From Burkholderiales bacterium (GTDB taxonomy: Bacteria > Pseudomonadota > Gammaproteobacteria > Burkholderiales > Burkholderiaceae_D): 64,000 nt of DNA. The translations under genes were made by a program, and so were the position numbers. Under the pieces are notes generated by a model. The model did not search any database, was not told the origin of the DNA, and saw nothing but the letters and a program-made list of their open reading frames with translations. Below are positions 1 to 10,888 of this stretch, piece by piece; positions within the stretch are counted from its first letter, which is position 1; every line of letters starts with the position of its first letter. The DNA lies in the NCBI GenBank assembly GCA_016177875.1, contig JACOUL010000052.1, positions 1-64,000 of the forward strand. The letters run 5' to 3'.

Positions 1-89
1 GCCCGCCTGCGTACCCGGGGATGCGGATGCCACATGCCCATTTCAAACAAGGTGCGTCGTTCTTCCTCTGCCAGATAAAATCGTTTCAT
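1..89 (-). CDS. Partial ORF, N-terminus resembling IS630-type transposase/HTH protein (cut by left edge)
   Basis: An open frame starts at an ATG at 89 and runs off the left end, giving 29 complete codons. The visible product contains the string HPHPRVRRR, which resembles the start of the helix-turn-helix region of IS630-family transposases and related stand-alone HTH proteins. The frame is open upstream of the ATG back to a stop near 145, so the start is uncertain. No terminal inverted repeat is visible in the short stretch before aroG. The identification rests on about 30 residues and is tentative. Confidence 0.35.
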   Translation of the reverse strand, partial: MKRFYLAEEERRTLFEMGMWHPHPRVRRR

Positions 90-151
90 CTCGTCAACCC
101 GTATCCAATACCCATACGGCTTTGACAGTTCCTTTTCAAGAATTACTTAGA

Positions 152-1213
152 TTACTCGTCTTGCTTTAAGCGACGCTGTTTCACCGACTCCGCCAAACCT
201 TTCAGCACACCGACGCTTTGATCCCAGCTGATGCAGCCGTCGGTAATGGACTGGCCATAGGTGAGCTCTTTGCCCTCAACCAAATCCTGTCGTCCGAATA
301 CCAAATGCGACTCGACCATCACGCCCACAATGCGCGAGTCGCCTGCCGCAATTTGCTTGCCGATATCGGCGCACACCGGTATCTGGTTTTCCGGCTTCTT
401 CGAACTATTGGCATGCGAAGCGTCGATCATCAGACGCGACGCTAAACCGTTGGCAGCGATATCCTTGCAGGCCGCATCGACGCTTGCAGCGTCATAGTTA
501 GGCGCTTTACCGCCGCGCAAAATGACATGACAATCCTCATTCCCGCCGGTGGACACAATTGCGGAATGGCCGCCTTTGGTAACCGACAAGAAGTGATGCG
601 GTTGCGACGCTGCTTTGATCGCATCCACCGCAATCTTCACATTGCCGTCGGTACCATTTTTGAAGCCTACCGGACATGACAAGCCGGAAGCCAATTCACG
701 ATGCACTTGCGATTCCGTCGTACGGGCACCGATCGCGCCCCAGCTGATCAAGTCGGCGTAATACTGTGGACTGATGACATCCAGGAACTCCGTACCCGCA
801 GGCAAACCGAGCTCGTTAATGTTGAGCAGCAATTCGCGCGCAACGCGCAAACCTTCGTTAATACGGAAACTATTGTCCATGTAGGGATCGTTGATCAACC
901 CCTTCCAACCGACAGTAGTGCGCGGCTTTTCGAAATACACGCGCATCACGATTTCCAATTCATTGACATACTGCTCGCGCGCCTGGACCAGTAGCTTGGC
1001 GTATTCCATCGCCGCCTTGGTATCGTGGATCGAGCAGGGTCCGATCACCACCATCAAACGATCTTCCTGGCCATGCAAAATGCGATGTAGCGCATTGCGC
1101 GCATTGGCCACGGTAAGCGCGGCCTTTTCCGAACAGGGAAATTCGCGGATCAAATGCGAAGGAGGAACAAGCTCTTTCAATTCACGGATCCGTAAGTCGT
1201 CAGTACGCGGCAT
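152..1213 (-). CDS. aroG: 3-deoxy-7-phosphoheptulonate synthase (class I DAHP synthase)
   Basis: Condenses phosphoenolpyruvate with erythrose 4-phosphate, the first step of the shikimate route to Phe, Tyr and Trp. The 353-residue product matches the AroF/G/H family in length and carries GPCSIHD near residue 60, the KPRTTVGWKGL segment, GARTTESQVHRELASG and the CHVILRGG motif. The ATG at 1213 is chosen over an in-frame TTG at 1225 because GGAG lies about seven bases before it. It lies downstream of tldD on the same strand but is separated from it by a leader ORF and terminator (1260-1391), so expression is probably attenuated by Phe and Tyr supply. Which amino acid feedback-inhibits the enzyme cannot be read safely from the sequence. 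Confidence 0.96.
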   Translation of the reverse strand: MPRTDDLRIRELKELVPPSHLIREFPCSEKAALTVANARNALHRILHGQEDRLMVVIGPCSIHDTKAAMEYAKLLVQAREQYVNELEIVMRVYFEKPRTTVGWKGLINDPYMDNSFRINEGLRVARELLLNINELGLPAGTEFLDVISPQYYADLISWGAIGARTTESQVHRELASGLSCPVGFKNGTDGNVKIAVDAIKAASQPHHFLSVTKGGHSAIVSTGGNEDCHVILRGGKAPNYDAASVDAACKDIAANGLASRLMIDASHANSSKKPENQIPVCADIGKQIAAGDSRIVGVMVESHLVFGRQDLVEGKELTYGQSITDGCISWDQSVGVLKGLAESVKQRRLKQDE

Positions 1214-1259
1214 GGTTTTCTCCAAAGTTAATTCAGTAAATATAAAATCTGTATAAACG

Positions 1260-1285
1260 AAAAAACCGCCATCACTGGCGGTTTG
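1260..1285 (-). terminator. Rho-independent terminator/attenuator in the aroG leader
   Basis: On the minus strand an 8-bp stem AAACCGCC/GGCGGTTT with a six-base loop AGTGAT is followed by six T residues. It lies 46 bases upstream of the aroG ATG and 34 bases after the stop of the Phe/Tyr-rich leader ORF. The 5' arm ACCGCC is also complementary to GGCGGT at 1333-1338 inside the leader ORF, which provides an alternative antiterminator pairing. It could additionally stop read-through from tldD. Confidence 0.88.
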
Positions 1286-1319
1286 TCAGAAATTCGGTTC
1301 AAGCTTTTTATTCGTGCGC

Positions 1320-1391
1320 TTACCGCTTTTCCACCGCCGTAGGGCTGGAATAGCTAAAGTAAAAATAAAAGTAAAAACGCGCGAAGGTCAT
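1320..1391 (-). CDS. Leader peptide for aroG attenuation, Phe/Tyr-rich (23 aa)
   Basis: A 23-codon ORF (ATG at 1391, TAA at 1322-1320) with five Phe and four Tyr codons, including the uninterrupted core FYFYFYFSY at residues 6-14. GAG lies about eight bases before the ATG, a weak ribosome-binding site. It precedes a perfect terminator and then aroG. The codon run is what a ribosome-stalling leader peptide for aromatic amino acids looks like, comparable in design to the known pheA leader. The GGCGGT segment that could form an antiterminator lies about 18 bases past the Phe/Tyr codons and within about ten bases of the stop, where a terminating ribosome would mask it. Function is inferred from architecture. 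Confidence 0.85.
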   Translation of the reverse strand: MTFARFYFYFYFSYSSPTAVEKR

Positions 1392-1475
1392 TGCAGCTCG
1401 ATAAACAGTAGCTCGGAAAGGGCAGTTTGCTATAAATCCTTGTATTTGGCAAGGCTGCTGTTGTTTCTACTATAA

Positions 1476-2936
<1,461 letters not shown>

Positions 2937-2976
2937 GTCTGTATGCAATTAGCTTAGTTCTAACCATTGTAGAACA

Positions 2977-3780
2977 TCACAGCTTTCGGTGCTTCAAAGC
3001 GGGCAAGTTCTCACGCACTTGCTGAAGCAATCCAAAATTAATTTCGCCGACAATTACCCCTTCCCCCTCGGGCAAAACGGCTTTCACTTCGCCCCAAGGA
3101 TCAATCAACATGCTATGCCCCCAAGTACGACGCCCGTTCACATGCTTGCCGCCCTGTGCTGCCGCCAAGACGTAGCATTGATTTTCAATCGCGCGCGCGC
3201 GCAGCAAAATTTCCCAATGCGCGCGTCCGGTCGTATAGGTAAACGCGGCAGGCACCACGATCATCGTGCATTCGCCCATCGCGCGGTACAGTTCGGGAAA
3301 ACGCAAGTCGTAGCACACCGACAATCCAACCATGCCGAACGGCGCACCGAACACCGTGACGTCGCGACCATGCATAATCGTCGCCGATTCATCGTACGAT
3401 TCCTCGCCCTTGGTAAAGCTGAATAAATGGATCTTGTCGTAGCGTGAAACCATCAATCCATCCGGGTTGAAAACCAGCATGGAATTGAGCACCTTATTGG
3501 GTTCAGGCGCGACCAAGGGCATGGTGCCGCCAATCAGCCAAATCTTTTTTTCACGCGCGATGCTCGACATGAATTCCTGGATCAGCCCGCCTTCGAGCGG
3601 CTCGGCATGTTGTAACTTGTCGATGTCCTGCATGCCCATGAAGGGCCAGTATTCGGGCAAGAGCACCGCTTGCGCGCCTTGTGCTGTGGCATCTTCAATC
3701 AGGCGGCGCGCCGTCGCAAAATTTTCCTGAACGACGGGCGTGGACACCATTTGAACTGCAGCGACCTTGATCGAATCCAT
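2977..3780 (-). CDS. Carbon-nitrogen hydrolase (Nit-type amidase, nitrilase superfamily)
   Basis: A 267-residue Nit1/Nit2-like amidase, probably acting on omega-amides or deaminated glutathione in the cytoplasm. The catalytic Glu-Lys-Cys triad is visible as LPEYWPFMG, RYDKIHLFSF and LSVCYDLRFPELYR. The start is set at MDSIKVAAVQM (3780) because AAGGA precedes it by about nine bases and the family begins exactly there; the longer frame runs into yhdP coding sequence. It begins one base past the end of yhdP, so the two are probably translationally linked. The exact substrate cannot be assigned from sequence. Confidence 0.9.
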   Translation of the reverse strand: MDSIKVAAVQMVSTPVVQENFATARRLIEDATAQGAQAVLLPEYWPFMGMQDIDKLQHAEPLEGGLIQEFMSSIAREKKIWLIGGTMPLVAPEPNKVLNSMLVFNPDGLMVSRYDKIHLFSFTKGEESYDESATIMHGRDVTVFGAPFGMVGLSVCYDLRFPELYRAMGECTMIVVPAAFTYTTGRAHWEILLRARAIENQCYVLAAAQGGKHVNGRRTWGHSMLIDPWGEVKAVLPEGEGVIVGEINFGLLQQVRENLPALKHRKL

Positions 3781-3781
3781 T

Positions 3782-6700
3782 TCAGTTCGTCCTTTCTGCG
3801 CTCGCCGCAGCGTTTGCCGCGCCGGCAGCGCCGGAAGCATTCTCGCCATTCCGGTCGAGTTTGGTTATCACCGGATCGCCCCAAGACCCTGTCACCTGGT
3901 ATTCATAGGTGAACGCCTTCATGAGCGGTTCACGCAAGAACAATTGAGCAAGAAAGGTCCCGAGTCCGATGACAGGGTTGACTGCCAAGCCATAGACCAC
4001 CGATGCTGCGCCGGCATTCACTTCCGGAATGACGGCCACATGCAAATTCGTGGATTCACGCGCAATGTCGGCGGTTCCGTCCAATAGCACCGTCGCGCTT
4101 AAGCCGCGCATCTTGAAATTATCGGTCTTCGCAATGCCATTTGAAATAGTCGTCGTACCGACAATACCGTCAAAAGCAAAGCCTTCGGAAAACACATCCC
4201 TGAAATCCAAGGCCAAGCGGCGCGGCAGCGATTGCAAACTCAATACCCCCAACAATTTGGCTGCACTCGGGTCTACTTTCAAGAATTGGCCCGCGCCGAT
4301 ATTTAATTCGAATTTCCCGGATAAAGAAGGTATATCGAGCGAGAAAGGCAAGCCCTTCCATTGCAAATCGCCCGTCATTTTTCCTTTGCCGCCGCGCAGG
4401 AGTTTATTAAAGCCAAATCGCTCCAGTAAGCGCCCTGCATCGGTAATGTCAAGCGTGTAATTCAAACTTGAAACATTCTCTCCTTCGCGGTTGGCCCATT
4501 TTCCCGTAGCGCGCAATTCGGCATCGGCATTCGCCATGGAAAGTTTACCGATACGCCATTCGCGTGCCGCCCCCGTACCTGCGTTATAGGCGATCAATTC
4601 CAAGTGACCGAGACGTTTGCCGAATAATTCAAAATTTTCTGCAACGATATCTAAAGCGGGAATTTGCGTCGCTGTGTTCTTTCCTTCGAGAAGATCCGTC
4701 ACATCGGAAGCCGCCGATTTGGGAATGACCAAGGAAGCTAGACGTGCCGTCACGCGACCAAGGCCGCGGCCGGCGGTCGATTGATACCAAGTTACGTAGC
4801 CCGACGCTTGTTCTGAATCGATGTTTGCCTGCCACACGCCTTTCTGATGTGACGCGCCAACCACCACATTCTCTAATTTTTTACCGCCGATAATTAATTC
4901 AGTCGCGCGCGCCGCCAACACTTCGGGGTCAATGTATTGCATCAAATTGAGACCATTGACTGCCGCGTTCGCCTCGGCCTTTTCATTCGTGGAAATCGAA
5001 GCGAAAAATCGGTTCCATGCATCGATATTCAAAGTGCGCAAACTCACATTGGCAATGACCCCGGACGTATCCGGCTGCGGCGCCGGCACGTTAATGCCGA
5101 TTCCTCCTCGCACTACTTGCCATGCTGCGCTACGATCCGCAGATTTTTGCCGTTCATACTTTGCCGCGATCGTGCTACCCAGAGAAATCTTGATCTCATC
5201 GCGCAACACCGGCGCATCGCTCGGCGTAGCGCCGGTCACTTCCAATTTGAATGGCATGCTTTCGCCGGACGTCTTATTCACCGGCGACGGAAGATCCAAT
5301 GCCAATCCCTGCAAGCTCGACTCCACCACGATTTCGGGCCGACGCTTCTTTTTAACGGTCACGGTGGCTGCGTAACGCGTGCTACCGGCCAATCGCTGCC
5401 CGACACGCTGCATCGCGGGACCGGAAAACGTCTTGCGCACACCGTCCGCGCTGACGATGCCGGCAGCTTTGATAACGACCGTTCCATCACGCTGCGTGGC
5501 TGCCGTCACAGTCGCGGGAGCGCCAACGAAATTTGTCTTAATCGCAGGAAGGGTTACACCTTTTTCGTCGAACTCCAGCTTACCGCTGCTTGCTTGCAGC
5601 GTCGGCATAGCATCGAACAAGGTGATGTCGTTACCGGCCAATGTCAAAACTCCATGGACCTTCGCATCTTGGATGTGGTCTAAAGGCAGCTTCAGCGTCA
5701 ACGCAAGTTTCGCGTTTCCGCTTGCCTTAGTCTCTTCCGTGAGGTGACCGATCCATTCATCTACCGGACTGTCGTTGGCATAACGAACCATGTCCTGCAG
5801 CCGTCCTTCGGCTTCCCCGTCGATTTCCAGCTGCGTATCGCGCGCGAGCAAATCCGGGATGACTGCCCTCACATTTTTCAAATCGACACCGTAAGTTTTC
5901 GCCGTATCGCCGCGAATCTCCATGCGAGTGCGATCAAAGCGTATGGTCCCCATGATGTTCTCAGCCACCGGCCACAATGGCGCTTTTCCGCCTTTGGCAA
6001 ATAAGTCGGGCACGTAATTCAGCTTACCGCCGATAATTTTGCCCGCTACGCTGAATTCGCCGCGTGGGCGTCCATCCGGCCTAGGCGCTTGAAACGGAAA
6101 TTCCGAAAGTTCGCCTTTGAGCCTGACAGTGACATTTTGTGCCTTGCCCCCTTGCAGTGCGCCGGTCAACCACTTATACAAATGCGAAGGCGTTTGCACC
6201 GGCAAGTAATTGCCGACTCTCTGCACGTCGAACTCGTTGATTTTTGCGACAACGTCGATTTGGCCCAGCGGCGTACCGTCGCCCGCTTTCAACGGCATCA
6301 AGTGCCGCCCCGACAAGGAGCCCGAAACGCCATTCTGGCTAAAGTCCATATGATCGACCTGCAACAGCAGCTGGTCGTTTTTCTGAAAAGACCAATTCGC
6401 CTGCATGTTCAACCGCTGAAAAGCCATCAGGGGTTCGCCAAAGTATCCTGGCAAATTGAGTTTCAAGTCGGCGGAGCGCAAGGAAAAGCTGCCGCCTTTG
6501 TCGCTTGCATCGATCGCACCCGTGAGGTTGTCGAAACCCGGAATCCCGGGTACGGCGGCCTGTGCCGGCGCATTGCCGCCAGCGGGGCGCGCGGGGCGCG
6601 GCGCTTGCGCATTCAGGCTCAATTCTTCGAACTGCCCCTTGATGCTATACGAAGCCAATTCGGGATAGCTGCCTTGCCATTGCACCGAAAAATCTTTCAG

Positions 6701-7984
6701 CCGTCCGCGCGGCAAAAAATCATTCAATAATTTGCGCTGACCTGCGGGCAGCGGCAGTCGTTCGGCAAAATCGGTAAGCGTGTGCAAATCCACGAGCTTC
6801 GCACGAAGCTCGATCATTTCAGGTTTGTTGCGTGTCGCCGGTCGGTAGCTTTCGGACAGCGTGGTAGTCGGAAAAACCAAGCCATCCTTGGTTTCAAAGG
6901 AAAAGTCCTTGAGTGCAATTGCGTGTCCACGCGCACCAAATGTCGGCGTGCCGACATTGTTCGGATCAAGTTCTTCACGGACGGAGATACGGCCATTCAC
7001 TTGCGCCAGGTCCAAGGGTTGCACATCCCGGCCTAAATGCGTTGAGACATTTGTCAACACCAAGTCGGCAGTGAAATCCGCCACGCGCGCGTGATCGAAA
7101 TTAAGCCATGCCCGCACAGATCCATGTCCTTGCGCGACGTCGATAGGGTAATCAACATAGGCTTTCCACGCCGTGAGATCGGTGTTTTGCATATCGGCAT
7201 ACAGCTCGCCTTTCCACTTCGTCACATCGGAAATACGATCGCTGAAGTAAGGGTGCTCGAAATCCGCGCGTACATCGAGCGGACTAGCGAAAGATCCCGG
7301 CGGTGTGGCGCGCAATCCGAATCGATGGCGCCGCCATTGATTGCGCAGCGTGAAATCGACGTGGTCTAATGCAAGTTCAGCCGCGCCGCGCTTGCCGTCA
7401 TTCCAGCGCAAACGACCTTCGCGAATCACGATTTCCCGCTGGGACAATATCCAATCGAGCGTTTTACCGTCATCGCTCTTGCGCTTGTCGATGAAAATAC
7501 CGCCCACGTGCAGGTTTCCATCCACGTCGCGCCGAATATCCATATCGGGCCGCACAATCTCCAGTTGATGCAAGTGGAGATCCAGTCTAAGCAAGGACTC
7601 CCACGCCAGGATGGCCGATACCTGGCGCAAAGCCAGTGCGCGCTGGCCTTGCCGATCATGAATGACAACATTAGTTAAGTGCAGCTGCGGTCGTAATCCG
7701 CGCCACGAAGCCTCCAGCCGCCCGATCGAAACCGGCCTGCCGAGCGCATGGCTTGTCAGGCGCTCGACATCGGGTTTATAGCTATCGATGTTCGGCAATA
7801 CGCCATACCGCAGGCTGAGCAACAAACCGCAAAAAATGAAGTAACCGACCACCAGCAGCTTGAACAACACGCCGAATACGTGAAACGTGGCGATATTGAT
7901 ATAACGGTAGACGGCCCGCGCGGTACGCCATGGCGAACCGAGGCGCCGGCGGAGGTGAGGAGAATTATCTTGAGTTTTATGCAT
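3782..7984 (-). CDS. yhdP: YhdP/AsmA-family inner-membrane protein (TIGR02099-type)
   Basis: A 1400-residue AsmA-like protein of the YhdP family, which in enterobacteria spans the periplasm and helps move phospholipid to the outer membrane. One N-terminal membrane segment (about residues 38-60, VFGVLFKLLVVGYFIFCGLL) anchors a very long periplasmic beta-rich region, ending with the AsmA-like stretch VVYGLAVNPVIGLGTFLAQL and a low-complexity tail. Length fits the family (about 1270-1400). The ATG at 7984 is used; a TTG lies directly before it. First gene of the yhdP-nitrilase-tldD run and divergent from glnE. An inverted repeat at 7991-8013 overlaps its ribosome-binding region. Confidence 0.92.
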   Translation of the reverse strand: MHKTQDNSPHLRRRLGSPWRTARAVYRYINIATFHVFGVLFKLLVVGYFIFCGLLLSLRYGVLPNIDSYKPDVERLTSHALGRPVSIGRLEASWRGLRPQLHLTNVVIHDRQGQRALALRQVSAILAWESLLRLDLHLHQLEIVRPDMDIRRDVDGNLHVGGIFIDKRKSDDGKTLDWILSQREIVIREGRLRWNDGKRGAAELALDHVDFTLRNQWRRHRFGLRATPPGSFASPLDVRADFEHPYFSDRISDVTKWKGELYADMQNTDLTAWKAYVDYPIDVAQGHGSVRAWLNFDHARVADFTADLVLTNVSTHLGRDVQPLDLAQVNGRISVREELDPNNVGTPTFGARGHAIALKDFSFETKDGLVFPTTTLSESYRPATRNKPEMIELRAKLVDLHTLTDFAERLPLPAGQRKLLNDFLPRGRLKDFSVQWQGSYPELASYSIKGQFEELSLNAQAPRPARPAGGNAPAQAAVPGIPGFDNLTGAIDASDKGGSFSLRSADLKLNLPGYFGEPLMAFQRLNMQANWSFQKNDQLLLQVDHMDFSQNGVSGSLSGRHLMPLKAGDGTPLGQIDVVAKINEFDVQRVGNYLPVQTPSHLYKWLTGALQGGKAQNVTVRLKGELSEFPFQAPRPDGRPRGEFSVAGKIIGGKLNYVPDLFAKGGKAPLWPVAENIMGTIRFDRTRMEIRGDTAKTYGVDLKNVRAVIPDLLARDTQLEIDGEAEGRLQDMVRYANDSPVDEWIGHLTEETKASGNAKLALTLKLPLDHIQDAKVHGVLTLAGNDITLFDAMPTLQASSGKLEFDEKGVTLPAIKTNFVGAPATVTAATQRDGTVVIKAAGIVSADGVRKTFSGPAMQRVGQRLAGSTRYAATVTVKKKRRPEIVVESSLQGLALDLPSPVNKTSGESMPFKLEVTGATPSDAPVLRDEIKISLGSTIAAKYERQKSADRSAAWQVVRGGIGINVPAPQPDTSGVIANVSLRTLNIDAWNRFFASISTNEKAEANAAVNGLNLMQYIDPEVLAARATELIIGGKKLENVVVGASHQKGVWQANIDSEQASGYVTWYQSTAGRGLGRVTARLASLVIPKSAASDVTDLLEGKNTATQIPALDIVAENFELFGKRLGHLELIAYNAGTGAAREWRIGKLSMANADAELRATGKWANREGENVSSLNYTLDITDAGRLLERFGFNKLLRGGKGKMTGDLQWKGLPFSLDIPSLSGKFELNIGAGQFLKVDPSAAKLLGVLSLQSLPRRLALDFRDVFSEGFAFDGIVGTTTISNGIAKTDNFKMRGLSATVLLDGTADIARESTNLHVAVIPEVNAGAASVVYGLAVNPVIGLGTFLAQLFLREPLMKAFTYEYQVTGSWGDPVITKLDRNGENASGAAGAANAAASAERTN

Positions 7985-7990
7985 CAATGT

Positions 7991-8013
7991 TTGTCTCTTA
8001 ATCGAGGAGACAA
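7991..8013. promoter_or_regulatory. Inverted repeat between yhdP and glnE
   Basis: TTGTCTC (7991-7997) and GAGACAA (8007-8013) form a perfect 7-bp inverted repeat with a nine-base loop, immediately upstream of yhdP. In the yhdP transcript the purine-rich arm adjoining the start would contain the likely ribosome-binding site, so it may act as an RNA hairpin or as a protein operator. Function not established. Confidence 0.4.
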
Positions 8014-8081
8014 TTTATCGAATAGCTTTTAACATGTTCGTATATCGACATTTGCTTGCACATTGTAACTGAGCCCCACTC

Positions 8082-10817
8082 ATGACAAACCCGCTTTTGA
8101 CTGGCATCCATGCCTCTAGGTTCTACGCACGCTGGGTCAACGCCGAGCAAGGGCGTGCCGAGGTTGTTGCCGAGCTGGCCGGATTATCGCTCTCCCCTGC
8201 GGTTTTCGCGCAATTGTTACAAAAAGAAACCGTGGCCGGTATGCCCCTGGAGCGTGCCATGCGGCGCATACGCAACCTGGTGATATCCACGCTGATTGAG
8301 CGGGATCTGTCCGGCCGAGCCGACTTGGATGAGGTTTTGGCGACCATCACTGCGCTGGCCGAATTTGCCGTTCAAACCCACGTTACAGCGCTGACTGACG
8401 AACTAGTCCAAAAGCACGGCACGCCGATCGGCCGCGAATCGGGGAACAAACAAGATTTAATCGTGCTGGGCATGGGTAAGCTGGGTGGAGGCGAATTAAA
8501 TGTGTCATCCGACATCGACCTCATCTTCGTTTATCCGGAAGACGGCGAAACGCAAACTACCGGCGACCAGCAACGATCGCTATCCAATCATGAATTTTTT
8601 GTCCACCTCGGTAAAAAACTGATTCAGGCGCTTTCCGAAATCACGCAAGATGGCTTCACCTTCCGCGTCGATATGGCGCTTCGGCCGCACGGCGCCTCCG
8701 GCCCGCTGGTCGCCAGTTTCGGCATGGTAGAAGACTACTTGATCGCCCAAGGACGCGAATGGGAACGCTATGCGTGGGTCAAGGCACGCGCCATCACCGG
8801 ACAAGCCGCCGATATTGCAGCCCTGGAGAGGATCTCCAAACCTTTCGTCTATCGCCGCTATCTCGACTACGGCGCAATCGAAGCCATGCGCGGCATGCAT
8901 GCACAAATCCGAGCCGAGGTCGTACGCCAGGAAACACGGCATCCGGAACGGAGCCACAACGTCAAGTTAGGGCGCGGCGGCATACGCGAGATCGAATTTT
9001 TGGCGCAAGTTTTCCAATTGATCCGCGGCGGACGAGATGCTGAACTGCGCGATCGCTCTACGCGTAATACGCTGCGCACCTTGGCGAAAAAGCAGTTGCT
9101 GGATACGATCTTCGTCGATCAGCTGCTGGAAGCCTATACTTTCTTGCGCAATTTGGAACACCGTCTGCAATACCTGGACGATGCGCAAACGCATACTTTA
9201 CCGGCCAACGAAGCCGATCGGCAAACCGTCGCCGTCATGATGGGCTTCGCGAATATCGACTCATTATTGACTGCCTTAGAGCAAAGGCGCACTTTCGTCG
9301 CGGCCCAATTCGATGCGATCTTTAAGGAGAAAGGCGGTAATGGCGACGACGGCAATCCCCAAGCGGAAGCGGCGCTCGATCCTGCAATCTACGCTGCCCT
9401 TGCAGCCGGCGAAGGCAGCGAACTTATTCAAAACTATCTCGCATCGATAGGCTTTGCCGATACGGCGGCGGCAACGCAACGATTGCTATCGACATGGCAG
9501 TCCTCGCGCCTGCAGTCGCTTCCGGAGGCAAGCCGCAATCGTATCGTCGCCCTCGTCAACCAAGCGCTGCCGATGATCGCCGCCGAAGCCGACACGCAAT
9601 TACCCACATTAAATCGCCTGCTCGACTTTTTGGAAGCCATCGCGCGCCGCTCCGCGTATTTGTCGCTCCTGACCGAATACCCGCATGCGCTGGGACGCGT
9701 CGTGCGCATGATGCACGCGAGCGACTGGGCCGCCAAGTATTTGACGCGCCACCCTATTTTGCTGGATGAATTGCTCGACGACCGAACCCTCACCTCGACA
9801 CCCGACTGGCCGGCTTTTAATGCCGAATTGAAGCGCGGGCTCGATGAAACCGCCGGCGACACCGAACGGCAAATGGACACTTTGCGCGACATGCATCATG
9901 CGCAATTGATGCGTTTGCTGGCTCAGGATTTGGAAGGCCAGCTGACCGTCGAACGCCTGGCCGACCACCTTTCTGCGCTTGCTGACGTTTTGGTCGGCGC
10001 CACCGTCACCGCCGTATGGCAAACCATCGCCGGCCGCCATCGGGAAGTGCCGAAGTTTGCAGTAATCGCCTACGGCAAGCTGGGCGGCAAAGAGCTCGGC
10101 TATGCGTCCGATCTTGACGTCATCTTTTTGTACGAAGATGATGATCAGGAGGCCCCGGCGCATTACGCCAAGCTGGCCCAGCGTTTCATCACTTGGATGA
10201 CCAGCCACACGTCCGCCGGCATCCTGTTCGACATCGATATCGCATTACGGCCGGACGGCGCCAGCGGCCTGTTGGTGACCAGCGTCGCATCGTTCGAGAA
10301 ATACCAGAAGCAATCTGCCTGGCTTTGGGAACATCAGGCGTTGACGCGTGCACGATTCTGCGCCGGCGATTCAAGTATCGGCGCCAAGTTCGAGGCGCTC
10401 CGCGAAGCGGTATTACGCCAGCCGCGTGACGAGGCCAAGCTCAAAGAAGAGGTACGGGCCATGCGTAAGAAAATGCATGACGCGCATCCAAATCGCAGCA
10501 CCGAGTTCGACTTGAAGCACGATGCCGGCGGCATGATCGATATTGAGTTCATGGTGCAGTACCTGATCCTGCGCCATGCCGCGCAATATGCTGAACTGGT
10601 GCCGGACATCGGCAATATCGCTCTGCTCAAGCTATGCGGACGACTTGGATTGATCGATGCGCCACTGGCAGAGCAAGCTGCGAACGCATATCGTTCCTTC
10701 CGCAAACTGCAGCATGAGATGCGCTTGCAAGGCGTTGACAAAGCACGGGTGGAACATGAACGCGTAGAAAAAGAGGCTGCGGCTGTCAGCCAGCTTTGGG
10801 CGACGATATTTGGATAA
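8082..10817 (+). CDS. glnE: Bifunctional glutamine synthetase adenylyltransferase/deadenylase
   Basis: Adds AMP to or removes AMP from glutamine synthetase in response to the PII protein, tuning nitrogen assimilation. The 911-residue protein has the expected two nucleotidyltransferase domains: GMGKLGGGELNVSSDIDLIF in the N-terminal deadenylase half and AYGKLGGKELGYASDLDVIF in the C-terminal adenylylase half, each with the metal-binding DxD, and helical PII-response regions following each. Transcribed divergently from yhdP with 97 bases between starts. Length and architecture are complete. Confidence 0.97.
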   Translation: MTNPLLTGIHASRFYARWVNAEQGRAEVVAELAGLSLSPAVFAQLLQKETVAGMPLERAMRRIRNLVISTLIERDLSGRADLDEVLATITALAEFAVQTHVTALTDELVQKHGTPIGRESGNKQDLIVLGMGKLGGGELNVSSDIDLIFVYPEDGETQTTGDQQRSLSNHEFFVHLGKKLIQALSEITQDGFTFRVDMALRPHGASGPLVASFGMVEDYLIAQGREWERYAWVKARAITGQAADIAALERISKPFVYRRYLDYGAIEAMRGMHAQIRAEVVRQETRHPERSHNVKLGRGGIREIEFLAQVFQLIRGGRDAELRDRSTRNTLRTLAKKQLLDTIFVDQLLEAYTFLRNLEHRLQYLDDAQTHTLPANEADRQTVAVMMGFANIDSLLTALEQRRTFVAAQFDAIFKEKGGNGDDGNPQAEAALDPAIYAALAAGEGSELIQNYLASIGFADTAAATQRLLSTWQSSRLQSLPEASRNRIVALVNQALPMIAAEADTQLPTLNRLLDFLEAIARRSAYLSLLTEYPHALGRVVRMMHASDWAAKYLTRHPILLDELLDDRTLTSTPDWPAFNAELKRGLDETAGDTERQMDTLRDMHHAQLMRLLAQDLEGQLTVERLADHLSALADVLVGATVTAVWQTIAGRHREVPKFAVIAYGKLGGKELGYASDLDVIFLYEDDDQEAPAHYAKLAQRFITWMTSHTSAGILFDIDIALRPDGASGLLVTSVASFEKYQKQSAWLWEHQALTRARFCAGDSSIGAKFEALREAVLRQPRDEAKLKEEVRAMRKKMHDAHPNRSTEFDLKHDAGGMIDIEFMVQYLILRHAAQYAELVPDIGNIALLKLCGRLGLIDAPLAEQAANAYRSFRKLQHEMRLQGVDKARVEHERVEKEAAAVSQLWATIFG

Positions 10818-10888
10818 GCATCACCTTTTCGGTCGGAAGCGGATTCCTTTCGATCGTGGATGTTGAACTGATCTGCTGGGGAGAAAAA

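Noticed and set aside
4937..5683. 248-codon plus-strand ORF antisense to yhdP
   Set aside because: No motif or start signal; yhdP is intact on the minus strand through this region.
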